This document shows, one piece after another, positions 9,545 to 17,874 of a stretch of DNA of 59,153 nucleotides. How positions within the stretch are numbered: the first letter of the stretch is position 1; every line of letters begins with the position of its first letter. Made by a program: the position numbers and the translations under genes. Source of the stretch: CAVTOO01 sp963736355 (GTDB lineage Bacteria; Pseudomonadota; Alphaproteobacteria; Rhizobiales; Xanthobacteraceae); contig CAVTOO010000015.1 in assembly GCA_963736355.1 (NCBI GenBank), positions 1 to 59,153 of the forward strand. The letters run 5' to 3'. The notes under the pieces were generated by a model. It was not told the origin of the DNA and did not search any database. It saw nothing but the letters and a program-made list of their open reading frames with translations.

Positions 9545-9580
9545 CCGGGCCGCCCGGGCGCGAAACGTCCGGGCGGCCGT
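9545..9580 (-). terminator. GC-rich hairpin between binding-protein and permease genes
   Basis: Ten-base perfect arms GGCCGCCCGG (9548-9557) and CCGGGCGGCC (9569-9578) with an 11-base loop lie just after the binding-protein stop. On the minus strand the stem is followed by GGTTCTTGCTTTG, only partly U-rich. It looks like a leaky terminator or an RNA-stabilising hairpin inside the operon. Confidence 0.6.
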
Positions 9581-9584
9581 CACG

Positions 9585-11211
9585 TCATGCCTTGTCGAAG
9601 GCGCGGTAGTCGAGCCGGCGGTGGAACCAGTACTGATAGCCGGTCACATTCTTCTGCATCGCGACGTTCACGTAGGGCTGGAACAGCGGAATGCGCGGCA
9701 CGTCGGCAAAGGCGAGATCGACGAAGCCGCGCACGTCCTTGTCGTAGGTCGCGGTATCGCCGGCGGCCGCAGCCGTGCGGGCGCTCTTGATAAACGTATC
9801 CATCGTCGGGTTCTGGTAGCTCATGGTGTTGAACACCGAGTTCTGGCCGTCGTAGCACCAGTAGAAGAAGTATTCCGGGTAATCGAGCCAGCCCGAGAAC
9901 ACGTTGGTGAACAGCGGCAGTTCTTTCTTGTTCAGCTCGGTGCGCCAGTTTGCGCCGGGGATCTTGTTGATCGTGGCCTTGATGCCGATCTGGCCCAGCG
10001 CTTCCTGCACCAGGATACAGAGCGGCTCGTTCACCGAGGCGAAGCCGAGGTCGAAGGAGATCGTGGTCTCAAAGCCGTTCGGATGACCGGCCTCTGCGAG
10101 CAGTTGCTTCGCCTTGGCGATATCGGTGTTGTAGGCATGCGCCTGCGGCCAGGCGACTTCCGGCTTCGTGCCGGGTGCTGCGCCGAACATCGGCTTCGCC
10201 AGCCCGAACAGCACCGCGTCCATGATCTTCTGGTACGGCAGCGCATAGGCCACGGCCTGACGCACCTTCGGATTGTCGAAGGGCGGCTTCTTCACATTCA
10301 TGCCGATGTACTGGATGCCGTTCGAGTACGGCGTCGAGATGATCGACAGCTTGGGATTCGACTTCAGTTCGGCGAAATCCTTGTTCGGCAGATCGTAGGA
10401 GATATCGGCATCGCCGCGCTCCAGCAGGGCGCGCCGGTTGCCGGCGGAGGGCACCATGCGCCAGATCACGCGCTTGACCTTCGGCAGCGGACCACCCTTC
10501 CAGTCCTCGTTGCGGTCGAAGATCACTTCCGTGCCCGGCGGTCCATTTCGAGACCTTGTAGGCACCGGATCCGGCCGCGTTCTGCTTGGTGTATTCGAGG
10601 CCCCACGGATCGTTCGGCGCCGCGTTCTTCTTCACCAGCTCCGAGTTGACGATGCAGGGCACGACCACTGCAAGATCGGGGATCGTCAGCTTGTCCTTGC
10701 GCAGAAAATCGACGCGCACGGTGTGATCGTCCACGACCACGAACTGCTCCGGCTTTTCGAGCGAGCCTGCGCTCATCTGGAAGGTCGGAAACCCGCCAAC
10801 CTTCACGGCGCGGTCGAGCGACCATTTGACGTCCTTGGCCGTGACCGGCGCGCCGTCGTGGAAGGTCGCGTTCTTCTTCAGCTTGAAGGTGACCGACATA
10901 TCGCCGACGTTCATGTCTTCGGCCAGTTCCGGCTTGAACTTGTCGCGGTCGTAGTAAGGAACGCCGTTCGGACCGGCCTTCATTTCGTGGCTGATCAGGC
11001 GGTCGTAGCTGTTCCACGACGCCTCATAGCCCGGCACGTTGGTGCCCACGCCATGAATGTCGAGATTGTTCGGGCCGCTCTCCGAGACGATCAGAAGCGT
11101 TTCGGCGCGCGCCTGCGCCTTGGCCGATGAAATCACGTTCGGCCCGGCGACGCCTGTCGCCGTCACCGCCACGGTCGCTCCAACTGATTTCAGAAATCCA
11201 CGCCGGTCCAT
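9585..11211 (-). CDS. Peptide/nickel-type ABC substrate-binding protein (SBP family 5), frameshifted
   Basis: About 540 residues. The N-terminus carries a twin-arginine signal, MDRRGFLKSVGATVAVTATG ending near AKAQA, so export is probably by Tat. Family-5 features: ETLLIVSESGPNNLDIHG, the FHDGAPVTAKDVKWSLDRA motif, and ADISYDLPNKDFAELKSNP. The frame changes near 10540, in SKWTAGH/PGTEVIFDRNEDW, consistent with one lost base in a G/C run. The start at 11211 is preferred over the Met at 11232 because AAGGGG lies six bases upstream. First gene of the transporter-hydrolase operon, it sets the substrate range; ureido or amide compounds are likely from context but unproven. Confidence 0.9.
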
Positions 11212-11244
11212 GACTTGCCCCTTATGTTGCATGCGCTAACAAAA

Positions 11245-11258
11245 AATTGCATACAATT
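11245..11258. promoter_or_regulatory. Putative GntR (FCD) operator
   Basis: The perfect inverted repeat AATTG-CATA-CAATT sits in the divergent region between the binding-protein gene and the GntR gene. FCD-type GntR repressors commonly bind TTGTATACAA-like palindromes, and this differs at one central base. It overlaps a poor sigma-54-like match on the minus strand (TGGCC...TGCA, 11263-11248), which would allow repression of the transporter operon. Confidence 0.6.
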
Positions 11259-11341
11259 GGCCAAATCCGTATGCTCAAATATTCGCCTTTGCTGCTCAAA
11301 TTTGCAGTTTAAACGCACCCTGATTAGGCAGCACGCGCGTC

Positions 11342-11362
11342 CGTCCTGCGCTATGCAGGACG
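11342..11362 (+). promoter_or_regulatory. Leader hairpin before the GntR gene
   Basis: Eight-base perfect arms CGTCCTGC (11342-11349) and GCAGGACG (11355-11362) with a five-base loop end two bases before the GGGAGAG ribosome-binding site of the GntR gene. It could limit translation or serve as a second operator. No known riboswitch core is visible around it. Confidence 0.4.
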
Positions 11363-11374
11363 CCGGGAGAGACC

Positions 11375-12112
11375 ATGGCCGATTCCAGCACGCAGACCCG
11401 GGCGGAAAAACTCGCCAGCGATATCGCCGACGCCATCCTTGCGGGCGAGTTCGAGCCGGGCACGAAGCTCGACGAACAGACTCTCGCCGATCGCTACAAG
11501 GTATCGCGCACGCCCGTCCGCGAGGCGCTGCGGCAGCTTGGCCCGACCGGACTGGTTGAAACGCGCCCCCGGCGTGGCACCACCGTCGCGGTCATCACCA
11601 CCGAGCGGCTTGAGGAAATCTTCGTCGCCATGGGCGAGATCGAAGCCACCTGCGCGCGTCTGTCCGCCATCAGCATGACACCCATCGAGCGCCGTCGCTT
11701 GGGCGCGCTGCACGAGCAGATGGCCGAGTATGTGCGCAAGAACGATCATTCGCGCTACGCCGAAGCCAATGTCGCTTTCCACAGCGCCATCTATGCCGGC
11801 AGTCACAACACGGTCATTGCGGACATCGCGCTCGGGCTGCGCCGCCGCCTGTCGCCCTATCGCCGCGCGCAGTTTCGCGCGCCGGGCCGCTTGCCGCGTT
11901 CGCATGCGGAGCATGACACTGTCGTGAAAGCGATCCTGCGCGGGGATGCAGCCGCCGCGCACGCGGCCATGCTGCATCACGTCAGCCTGATCGAGGACGC
12001 CGTCGGTCAACTCACCGCATCGACGCGCGGCAACGCCGCCAAGAAACACCGCAAAGGCGGGACGGAAGCCGTTGCGACGTGCTTCCGCCCGCTGAGACCT
12101 GAGTGGAGCGCC
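11375..12112 (+). CDS. GntR-family transcriptional regulator (FCD domain)
   Basis: The N-terminal winged helix reads LASDIADAILAGEFEPGTKL, then YKVSRTPVREALRQL for the recognition helix and VETRPRRGTTV for the wing. The C-terminal FCD domain (about residues 85-220) keeps metal-ligand-type residues: an acid in the first helix (EIEATCARLS), NVAFHSAIY and RSHAEHDTVVKAI, with a later HHVSLIED helix. Start: ATG after GGGAGAG. The domain ends near 12050, but the frame has no stop until 12994, running antisense into the permease gene. Both other frames stop within 12090-12105, so a base is probably wrong near the 3' end. It is divergent from the ABC/atz operon, its likely target. Confidence 0.9.
12063..12087. 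terminator. Convergent terminator-like hairpin
   Basis: Arms CGGAAGC (12063-12069) and GCTTCCG (12081-12087) with an 11-base loop, extended by imperfect GC pairing, lie between the convergent GntR and permease genes. There is no U-tract on either side, so intrinsic termination is uncertain. Confidence 0.35.
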
Positions 12113-13717
12113 CTACTCCGCGGGCACCGCGGCGGTCTTCGCGTCAGGTGCCGCAAACAACGATTCGTTCTTCGCCAGCGCGAACAATCCTGCGGCGACC
12201 ACCGCATAGGCGAACGCGACACTCGGCGTCACCCCGAATCCGCCGCCGATGCCGACCGCCTCGCCATGCATGAAGCCGAAATAGGTCAGCACCGCGCCGG
12301 CCAGCGCAAATGCCGACGCGTTGATGAATTTGCGGTCGATGACAAAAACAGCGATCGCGCCCAGAACCAGGCCGGTCAGGATCGCGCCGCCCCCCATCAC
12401 TTCGAGACCGTGGAACAGCACGCCGTTCTGCGCCATTTTGCCGACGAACTCCGGCGCGTGCATGGCGCCGAAATTCATGCCGGCCGCGCCGAGCGCGCCG
12501 CCGAGCAAGGTTGTCGCCCAGGCCGCGAGATGCGGCGTCAAGGCGAGCGCGACCGCGGGGGCGTGCTCCTTCGGCGTCGTCTGGAACGCCTGCGCGCAGA
12601 TCAGCATGCCGATATAGAGAAGGATCGGCGAGATGGCGACGACCGGAATGATCGCAAGCATCAGCGAAATGACGCCGAACCACGACAGCACGATTACCAT
12701 CAGTCCGGTCGCTGCCGAATAGCCGATGCGCCCGCCCATCGCCTTCCAGCCGGGATGGCCGATATAGACCGCGTTGATGAAGGGGTTGCCCATCAGGCAT
12801 CCGATCAGGCTGACGATGCCATCGGCCGTCAGCACACGCGTGGTCGGATAATGGTCGCCCGCCGCTTCGGCGCTCTCCACATTGTCCATCGCCTCGACCA
12901 GATCGTAAATGCCGAAGGGAATGGCGGTGACCAGAATGATGCCGAGATACTGGAAGCCGGAGAACACATGATCGAACGCCGGCAACGGGATTGAGAAGCC
13001 GAAGTTCGAAAACGCCGATTTGACGCCGCCGAGCGAAAGACCGCCGAGGTTCAGTCCGAACAGATTGGATCCCCAGGCGATCACCATGCCCACCGCAATC
13101 GCCACGAGTCCGGCCGGAATCTTCTTCGGATAGACCACCCCGCCGAACCAGCTCACCATGATAATGGCGAAGCAGACGAGGCCGATCTGCGGCGTCATGA
13201 ACATTTCAAGCGCCGGGCGCATCGAAATGAAGGTGATCGAAACGCCCGCCAGTGTCCCGAGCAGCGCGGCGCGGGGCGTGATCTTGCGGATATAGGGCGC
13301 AACGAACCCGCCGATCATCAGAATGAAGCTCTGGAAGAAGACCCACACCAGGCCCGCTTCCCAACCCTTGATCGGATCGCCCGTCGCCAGCGAGATCGGC
13401 AGCATGACAACGAAGGTGACAATGAACATGTGCGGAACGCTGACGCCGGACGGCAGCGCGCAGACATCGGTGCGCCCGGTTGTCTGCGCCAGACGGTAGG
13501 CGAGCCATGCGTAGTACATGGTCGAGAGGCACATCATCAGGCCGAGCGCCGGCAGGATGCGGCCGAACACGATGGCGTCCGGCATCTTGATGACGAAGCG
13601 CAGCAATCCGGTCAGCACCAGCATATTGACGAGAATGTTGGTGCCGAAGCCGAAAAAGGCATTCCAGTCGCCCGGCGTCCAGATCGTCTTGGTGTCAAAC
13701 TTCTCCATCACACTCAT
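12113..13717 (-). CDS. NCS2/AzgA-like purine-pyrimidine permease
   Basis: 534 residues with about 12-14 hydrophobic helices. Family features: N-terminal WTPGDWNAFFGFGTNILVNM, the TM3-like CALPSGVSVPHMFI, the conserved acidic motif on TM8 (FGIYDLVEAMDNVESAEAAGD) and TM10 (MGNPFINAVYIGHPGWKAMG). The family imports uracil, xanthine, hypoxanthine or related heterocycles by proton symport. It overlaps the upstream amidohydrolase by four bases (ATGA), so the two are coupled, suggesting that the imported heterocycle or its product feeds that enzyme. Substrate is not predictable from sequence. Confidence 0.88.
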   Translation of the reverse strand: MSVMEKFDTKTIWTPGDWNAFFGFGTNILVNMLVLTGLLRFVIKMPDAIVFGRILPALGLMMCLSTMYYAWLAYRLAQTTGRTDVCALPSGVSVPHMFIVTFVVMLPISLATGDPIKGWEAGLVWVFFQSFILMIGGFVAPYIRKITPRAALLGTLAGVSITFISMRPALEMFMTPQIGLVCFAIIMVSWFGGVVYPKKIPAGLVAIAVGMVIAWGSNLFGLNLGGLSLGGVKSAFSNFGFSIPLPAFDHVFSGFQYLGIILVTAIPFGIYDLVEAMDNVESAEAAGDHYPTTRVLTADGIVSLIGCLMGNPFINAVYIGHPGWKAMGGRIGYSAATGLMVIVLSWFGVISLMLAIIPVVAISPILLYIGMLICAQAFQTTPKEHAPAVALALTPHLAAWATTLLGGALGAAGMNFGAMHAPEFVGKMAQNGVLFHGLEVMGGGAILTGLVLGAIAVFVIDRKFINASAFALAGAVLTYFGFMHGEAVGIGGGFGVTPSVAFAYAVVAAGLFALAKNESLFAAPDAKTAAVPAE

Positions 13718-14427
13718 CGTCCGCCCCCTGTTGCGTAGTTTTTTGGTGCATTCTCCGTCATCGCAAAGACGACATCCGCCGATTGCGCGACCCAGCCGAA
13801 GATGCCGCCTTGCGCGGAGATCATCCGAAGGCCCATCTCGTGAAATTCGGGGAAATAGGATGCGCAGGCATCGGCGACGACGACGCAGCGATAGCCGCGG
13901 TCGTTGCCCTCGCGCACGCTGGTGTTGACGCAGACTTCCGTCGTGACGCCGCAGACCAGCAGGTTTTCGATGTACCGCGCGCGCAGCAGCGAATCGAGCT
14001 CGGTTGCGTAGAAGGCGCCCTTGCCCGGCTTGTCGATGACAACTTCGCCCTTGATCGGATAGAGCGCCGGAATGATGTCGTGGCCCGGTTCGCCGCGAAT
14101 GAGAATGCGCCCCATCGGGCCGGGATCGCCGATCCGCAAACTCGGCGCGCCGCGTTCGATCTTGGCTTCATGCGCGTCGGACAGATCGGGCAAATGACCT
14201 TCACGCGTATGGATGACCGTGAGACCCACTTTGCGTGCGGCAGTCAGCAGCGCGGCGCACGGCGCAATCGCGCTGCGCAGCAAGGTCACATCGTTGCCCA
14301 GCGTTTCGCCAAAACCGCCCGGCTCGATGAAGTCGCGCTGCATGTCGATGATCAGCAACGCGGTACGCTCGAGATCGATCTCGAGCGCAGATGGTGACGC
14401 GACAATCTGGGTGGTCATGGACGGCAC
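13714..14427 (-). CDS. Isochorismatase-family cysteine amidohydrolase (biuret hydrolase/RutB-like)
   Basis: 237 residues with the full Asp-Lys-Cys triad: ALLIIDMQRDF (Asp), VVIDKPGKGAFYATEL (Lys) and VCGVTTEVCVNTSVREG (Cys). FYATEL and the GVTTEVCV motif with cis peptide are typical of the biuret hydrolase, ureidoacrylate and N-carbamoylsarcosine amidohydrolase group. A biuret amidohydrolase would deliver allophanate to the AtzF encoded nearby, making this the most economical reading. RutB-like ureidoacrylate hydrolysis is an alternative, but no other rut gene is visible. Translation is coupled to the NCS2 permease. Confidence 0.85.
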   Translation of the reverse strand: MPSMTTQIVASPSALEIDLERTALLIIDMQRDFIEPGGFGETLGNDVTLLRSAIAPCAALLTAARKVGLTVIHTREGHLPDLSDAHEAKIERGAPSLRIGDPGPMGRILIRGEPGHDIIPALYPIKGEVVIDKPGKGAFYATELDSLLRARYIENLLVCGVTTEVCVNTSVREGNDRGYRCVVVADACASYFPEFHEMGLRMISAQGGIFGWVAQSADVVFAMTENAPKNYATGGGR

Positions 14428-14651
14428 CGCGTTGCGAGGCGCGGCTGGCTTGGTACAGCCGCCTCCATCATCAGCGGAGCAAGCGGTGTGCCATTTTTTG
14501 CGGACTGCTTGTTTTTGTGTCGGCCGGAGAAATCATTGCTGAATCAAAGCCCGCCGCCGGTTGCACTGCAACCAGTGCCCGCGGACTTGTCGAAAGGCCG
14601 GACGCGCTGCCTAGAGAATGAGCAGGCCAACGGTAGCCGAAGCTCATGTCT

Positions 14652-15491
14652 CTAGCCGCGACCGACCGTGCATTCGATTTGCCCGTGCGGTGCATCGGTC
14701 GGCAGAAACACCTGATTGTCGTTGGTCAGCCCGAACGGCGCGAGGTTGATCGGGATGTAGTGGATGTTCGGGCACGCCATGCTGATCTCGGAGATCTCCG
14801 GCACGGCCGCGAGCGCCGCCTCTCCCATCCGATAGAGGCTGTTCTGTACGCTCGGGCTGTAGGTGGTCGCAAACACCTCAAGCAGCACATCGAGAATTTT
14901 GCGGTTGGTCGCCGCGTAGTCAGCGGGCTTCGCCGCCCACTGCCACGACGCCACCATGCTGGTGGCGCAGATGCGGTCGTCGGTCTCGGCGAGTGTCGAA
15001 TACTGATCCTTGAAGAAATTCGACCAGCCCGACTGCGTCGTCTTCATGAAGGTGAAGCCGTCGATGCCGGACGACAGCGTGCGCTTGTCGCGCGTCGCAT
15101 GCAATTCCACGAACGGCTTGCCGTTACTGTCGAGCACGAAACTGTGGGGATGCGGTTTGCCGCCGACGGCCAGCCTGCTCCACTTGGTTTGATGCGCCGT
15201 GATCGTCGCCGATAACGCCTGCGGATAAAGCTCCAGATAGCGGCTCGCCAGGATATCGCAGAACTCCTCCGGCCCTGCCGCCATGTTCTCGCGCGCCACC
15301 GCATTGGCAATGTTCTTGATGGTATCGGTCGAGGTCGATGTCGAGTTGTCGGCGTCGGTGTAGGCCCGCGCGAAGTCTCCTTCGAGCATCGCCTTGATGC
15401 TGAGCTCGCTCACATCGTAGTGCTCGCCGGTGCGATGGACCCGCATGATGCGGACGCGGCCTTTGCCATATCGATTCTTGACGAGCGCCAC
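14652..15491 (-). CDS. pucL: Urate oxidase (uricase)
   Basis: 279 residues of cofactor-free uricase made of two tunnelling-fold domains. The conserved YGKGRVRIMRVHR strand near the start holds the Lys, and the YTDADNSTSTSTDTIKN segment is the O2-binding Thr-containing signature. HSFVLDSNGKPFVELHATRD marks the domain junction, FTFMKTTQSGW is the substrate-pocket segment, and NIHYIPINLAPFGLTNDNQVFLPTD is the C-terminal signature. It oxidises urate to 5-hydroxyisourate. It follows the HIU hydrolase by 25 bases and is last in the urate operon. Confidence 0.96.
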   Translation of the reverse strand: MALVKNRYGKGRVRIMRVHRTGEHYDVSELSIKAMLEGDFARAYTDADNSTSTSTDTIKNIANAVARENMAAGPEEFCDILASRYLELYPQALSATITAHQTKWSRLAVGGKPHPHSFVLDSNGKPFVELHATRDKRTLSSGIDGFTFMKTTQSGWSNFFKDQYSTLAETDDRICATSMVASWQWAAKPADYAATNRKILDVLLEVFATTYSPSVQNSLYRMGEAALAAVPEISEISMACPNIHYIPINLAPFGLTNDNQVFLPTDAPHGQIECTVGRG

Positions 15492-15516
15492 GCGGATACT
15501 CCTTTTCGGCAGCCGT

Positions 15517-15876
15517 TCAGCTGCCCCGATACGTCGAATAACTCCAGGGCGTCACCAGCAAGGGCACGTGATAGTGGCCCTCCGGCTCCGCCACCGCAAA
15601 GCAGATGGGGATGCTGTCGAGAAACGGCGGATCGGACGTCGCAACGCCACGTCCGGCGAAATACGCGCCGACATTGAATGTGAGTTCGTAGCGCCCGGTC
15701 GGCAGCGGCCGTCCGTGAATCAGCGGCTGATCGGTGCGGCCATCGGCATTGGTCACCGCCCGCGCGATCACACGCTCATCGGCAAGCGCATTGAGTTCGA
15801 CCAGTTCCACCGCAACGCCCTGCGCAGGCCGGCCCGCATGCGTATCGAGCACATGGGTCGACAACCGCCCGTGCAC
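15517..15876 (-). CDS. uraH: 5-Hydroxyisourate hydrolase (transthyretin-like)
   Basis: HIU hydrolase from GRLSTHVLDTHAGRPAQGVAV to the C-terminal tetrapeptide YRGS, the invariant family signature. Active-site residues visible are His in STHVLD, Arg in the TGRYELTF strand and His in HYHVPLL. It converts 5-hydroxyisourate to OHCU. The proposed start is a GTG at 15876 (120 codons), but the frame is open upstream and merges with the decarboxylase C-terminus, whose frame also lacks a stop here. A single indel near 15890 would make a UraD-UraH fusion, so separate genes and a fused bifunctional protein cannot be told apart. Confidence 0.9.
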   Translation of the reverse strand: MHGRLSTHVLDTHAGRPAQGVAVELVELNALADERVIARAVTNADGRTDQPLIHGRPLPTGRYELTFNVGAYFAGRGVATSDPPFLDSIPICFAVAEPEGHYHVPLLVTPWSYSTYRGS

Positions 15877-15879
15877 CGG

Positions 15880-16400
15880 CAGCCCTGTCGCCCTCAACCA
15901 GTTGATCGAGACGCAACGCCGCGATGCGCGTGATCTCGGCGACCGACACCTTGATCTCGGCGGTCTTGTCGTTCTGCAGGCGGCGATTGAATTCGCGCAG
16001 GATGGATTCGCGGGTGTGGCGCCGCACGCAGACGATATAGGGAAAGTCGAATTTCGCACGGTAGGCCGTGTTCGCGTGCATCGAACGCGTCGTATTCCCT
16101 GTCCGACAGCCGATCGAGGCCCGCCCCCGCCTGCTCCTGCGCTGGATTCGACGGTCAATCCCGCCGCGCGCTGAGCTTTGTCGGCGAGATCCGGGATGCG
16201 CCTTGATCAGGGTCAAACGCTGGTCGTCGCTTGCGTCATTCAGCGCACGCGTCATCGCCGCGAACAGATCGGCGAGAGCTGGCGAACGGGCGCTGCTGCG
16301 CCGCGCGCGCCGCGATCCAGGGCGAATGCTCGAAGATATTGCCGAGCGCCGCGACAAACTGCGCTTCGCTGCAGGTGTTCAATTCCGACAGCGACGGCAT
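15880..16400 (-). CDS. uraD: OHCU decarboxylase, several frameshifts
   Basis: Conserved pieces lie in order across frames: MPSLSELNTCSEAQFVAALG and IFEHSPWIAARAAQQRPF (active-site EHSPW with its His), ALADLFAAMTRALNDAS, LTLIKAHPG (His of the AHP motif), then YRAKFDFPYIVCVRRHTRES (FPF-like motif) and ILREFNRRLQNDKTAEI. At least three indels fall between about 16010 and 16330. It decarboxylates OHCU to S-allantoin. The ATG at 16400 follows AGGGGA and lies eight bases after the puuE stop. The C-terminus leads directly toward the HIU hydrolase. Confidence 0.85.
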
Positions 16401-16408
16401 GACATCCC

Positions 16409-17351
16409 CTAGCCGATCTCGGGCGCGCCGGCCGCAAGATGCGCCAGATTGGCGTGCCAGTGCTGCGCGATCTGCAAGCCGCGTCGGCACCCAGACGCGC
16501 TCGACCGTCTTGATGTAGTCGAGAAACCGCATCAGCGACGCCGCGCGGCCGGGACGGCCGACGACCCGGCAATGCAGGCCCGACCGACATCATCTTCGGC
16601 GACGTCTCGCCCTCGGCATAAAGCACGTCGAAAGCTGTCCTTGAGATAGCTGAAGAACTGATCGCCGCCGCCAAAGCCCTGCGCATTGACGAAACGCATG
16701 TCGTTGGCGTCGAGCTGTAGGGAATGATCAGATGCGGCCCGCCGGCGCCCTTGACCCAGTACGGCAGATCGTCGGCGTAGGAATCGCAGGAATACAGAAA
16801 GCCGCCGGCTTCCATCAGCAGCCGCATCGTGTTGATCGAGGACCGCGGCCGGTGTACCAGCCGAGCGGCCGCGCGCCGGTCACCTCGGTGTGAATGCGGA
16901 TCGCCTCCGCGATCGTCGCCGCGCTCCTCGGCCTCCGACATGTCCTTGTGCTCGACCCATTTCAGGCTGTGGCTGGCGATGTCCCAGCCGGCCTCTTTCA
17001 TGGCCGCGACGATCTCGGGATTGCGCTGCAAGCGCGGTCGCGACGCCGAACACGGTGGTCGGCAGCTTGCGCTCGGTGAAGATCCGCCACAGCCGCCAGA
17101 AGCCGGCGCGCGAGCCATATTCGAACATCGATTCGATATTGGCGTGGCGCTGTCCGGGCCAGGGCTGCGCGCCCAGCACGTCGGACAGGAAGGCTTCCGA
17201 GGCGCGATCGCCGTGCAGGATGTTGTTCTCGCCGCCTTCCTCGAAATTGACGACGAACTGCACCGCGATCGCGCGCGTCGCCCGGCCATTGCGGATCGGG
17301 CGGGTTGCGGCCGTAGCCGCGGAGATCGCGCGGATAGGCGGCGTCGGCCAT
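16409..17351 (-). CDS. puuE: PuuE-type allantoinase, heavily frameshifted
   Basis: Metal-independent allantoinase of the polysaccharide-deacetylase fold. MADAAYPRDLRGYGRNPPD begins at 17351, followed by VQFVVNFEEGGENNILHGD, LGAQPWPGQRHANIESM, EYGSRAGFWRLWRIF, WDIASHSLKWVEHKD, FLYSCDSYADDLPYW and MRFLDYIKTVERVWV, ending WHANLAHLAAG and PEIG before TAG at 16409. These fall in at least six alternating frames. EEGGEN and the ASHSLKW His are family hallmarks. It converts allantoin to allantoate. The ATG directly follows the DUF3830 stop (TGAATG), showing tight coupling. No substitution-type stop is seen, only indels. Confidence 0.88.
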
Positions 17352-17766
17352 TCAAGCCGCCTCGAAGCGGATCTTCTGCGCGCCCTTCCACAGCACGGTC
17401 TTGCCGAGCTCGGGCAGGCGCTCGAGCCCCGAGGTCAGGGTGATGAAGTGGTTGCCGGCGAGCTGGCCCATCTTGCTGGCGAAATGCACGCCGCCATAGG
17501 CCAGCAGGATCTCGGTCTCGCTGATGCCGCCGGGATAAAGAATGATCTGGCCGGGCGCGGGATAGCTGGTGTGGTTCTCGTAGCCGACGCCGAAATCGAG
17601 ATCGCCGAGCGGCAGCCAGACCGCCCTCGCCGCTCCAGCGCACATGGATCATCTGGCTCTCGAACGGCATCGCGCGGCGAAACGCCGCGCAGGTCTTGGG
17701 CGCGAGTTTTTCTTCGAAACGAGCTTCGAAAGTAAAGTCGCCGGCGCGGAGGATAATTTTGGTCAT
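17352..17766 (-). CDS. DUF3830 family protein (cyclophilin-like fold), one frameshift
   Basis: About 137 residues: MTKIILRAGDFTFEARFEEK, FRRAMPFESQMIHVRWSGEG, then in the next frame WLPLGDLDFGVGYENHTSYP, GQIILYPGGISETEILLAYG and KGAQKIRFEAA. One base is missing near 17625. This matches DUF3830, small beta-barrel proteins of the cyclophilin-like superfamily, often beside allantoin, hydantoin or other cyclic-amide genes. No catalytic function has been established that I know of. First gene of the urate operon and immediately coupled to puuE, it may act on a cyclic ureide or support allantoinase. Confidence 0.85.
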
Positions 17767-17874
17767 GCGATATTGGCCTGTCTGTGTGTCCTGATCCGTC
17801 TTTTGCCGTACAATAGCCGGCGGCGCATGTCGAATGTCGCGGCTCACTCTGCCCAGTAATTGTGCATGGCGCAA

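Noticed and set aside
15880..17351. uraD and puuE as true pseudogenes
   Set aside because: All conserved motifs survive in alternating frames with no substitution-type stops, and both neighbours in the pathway are intact; sequencing indels explain this better.
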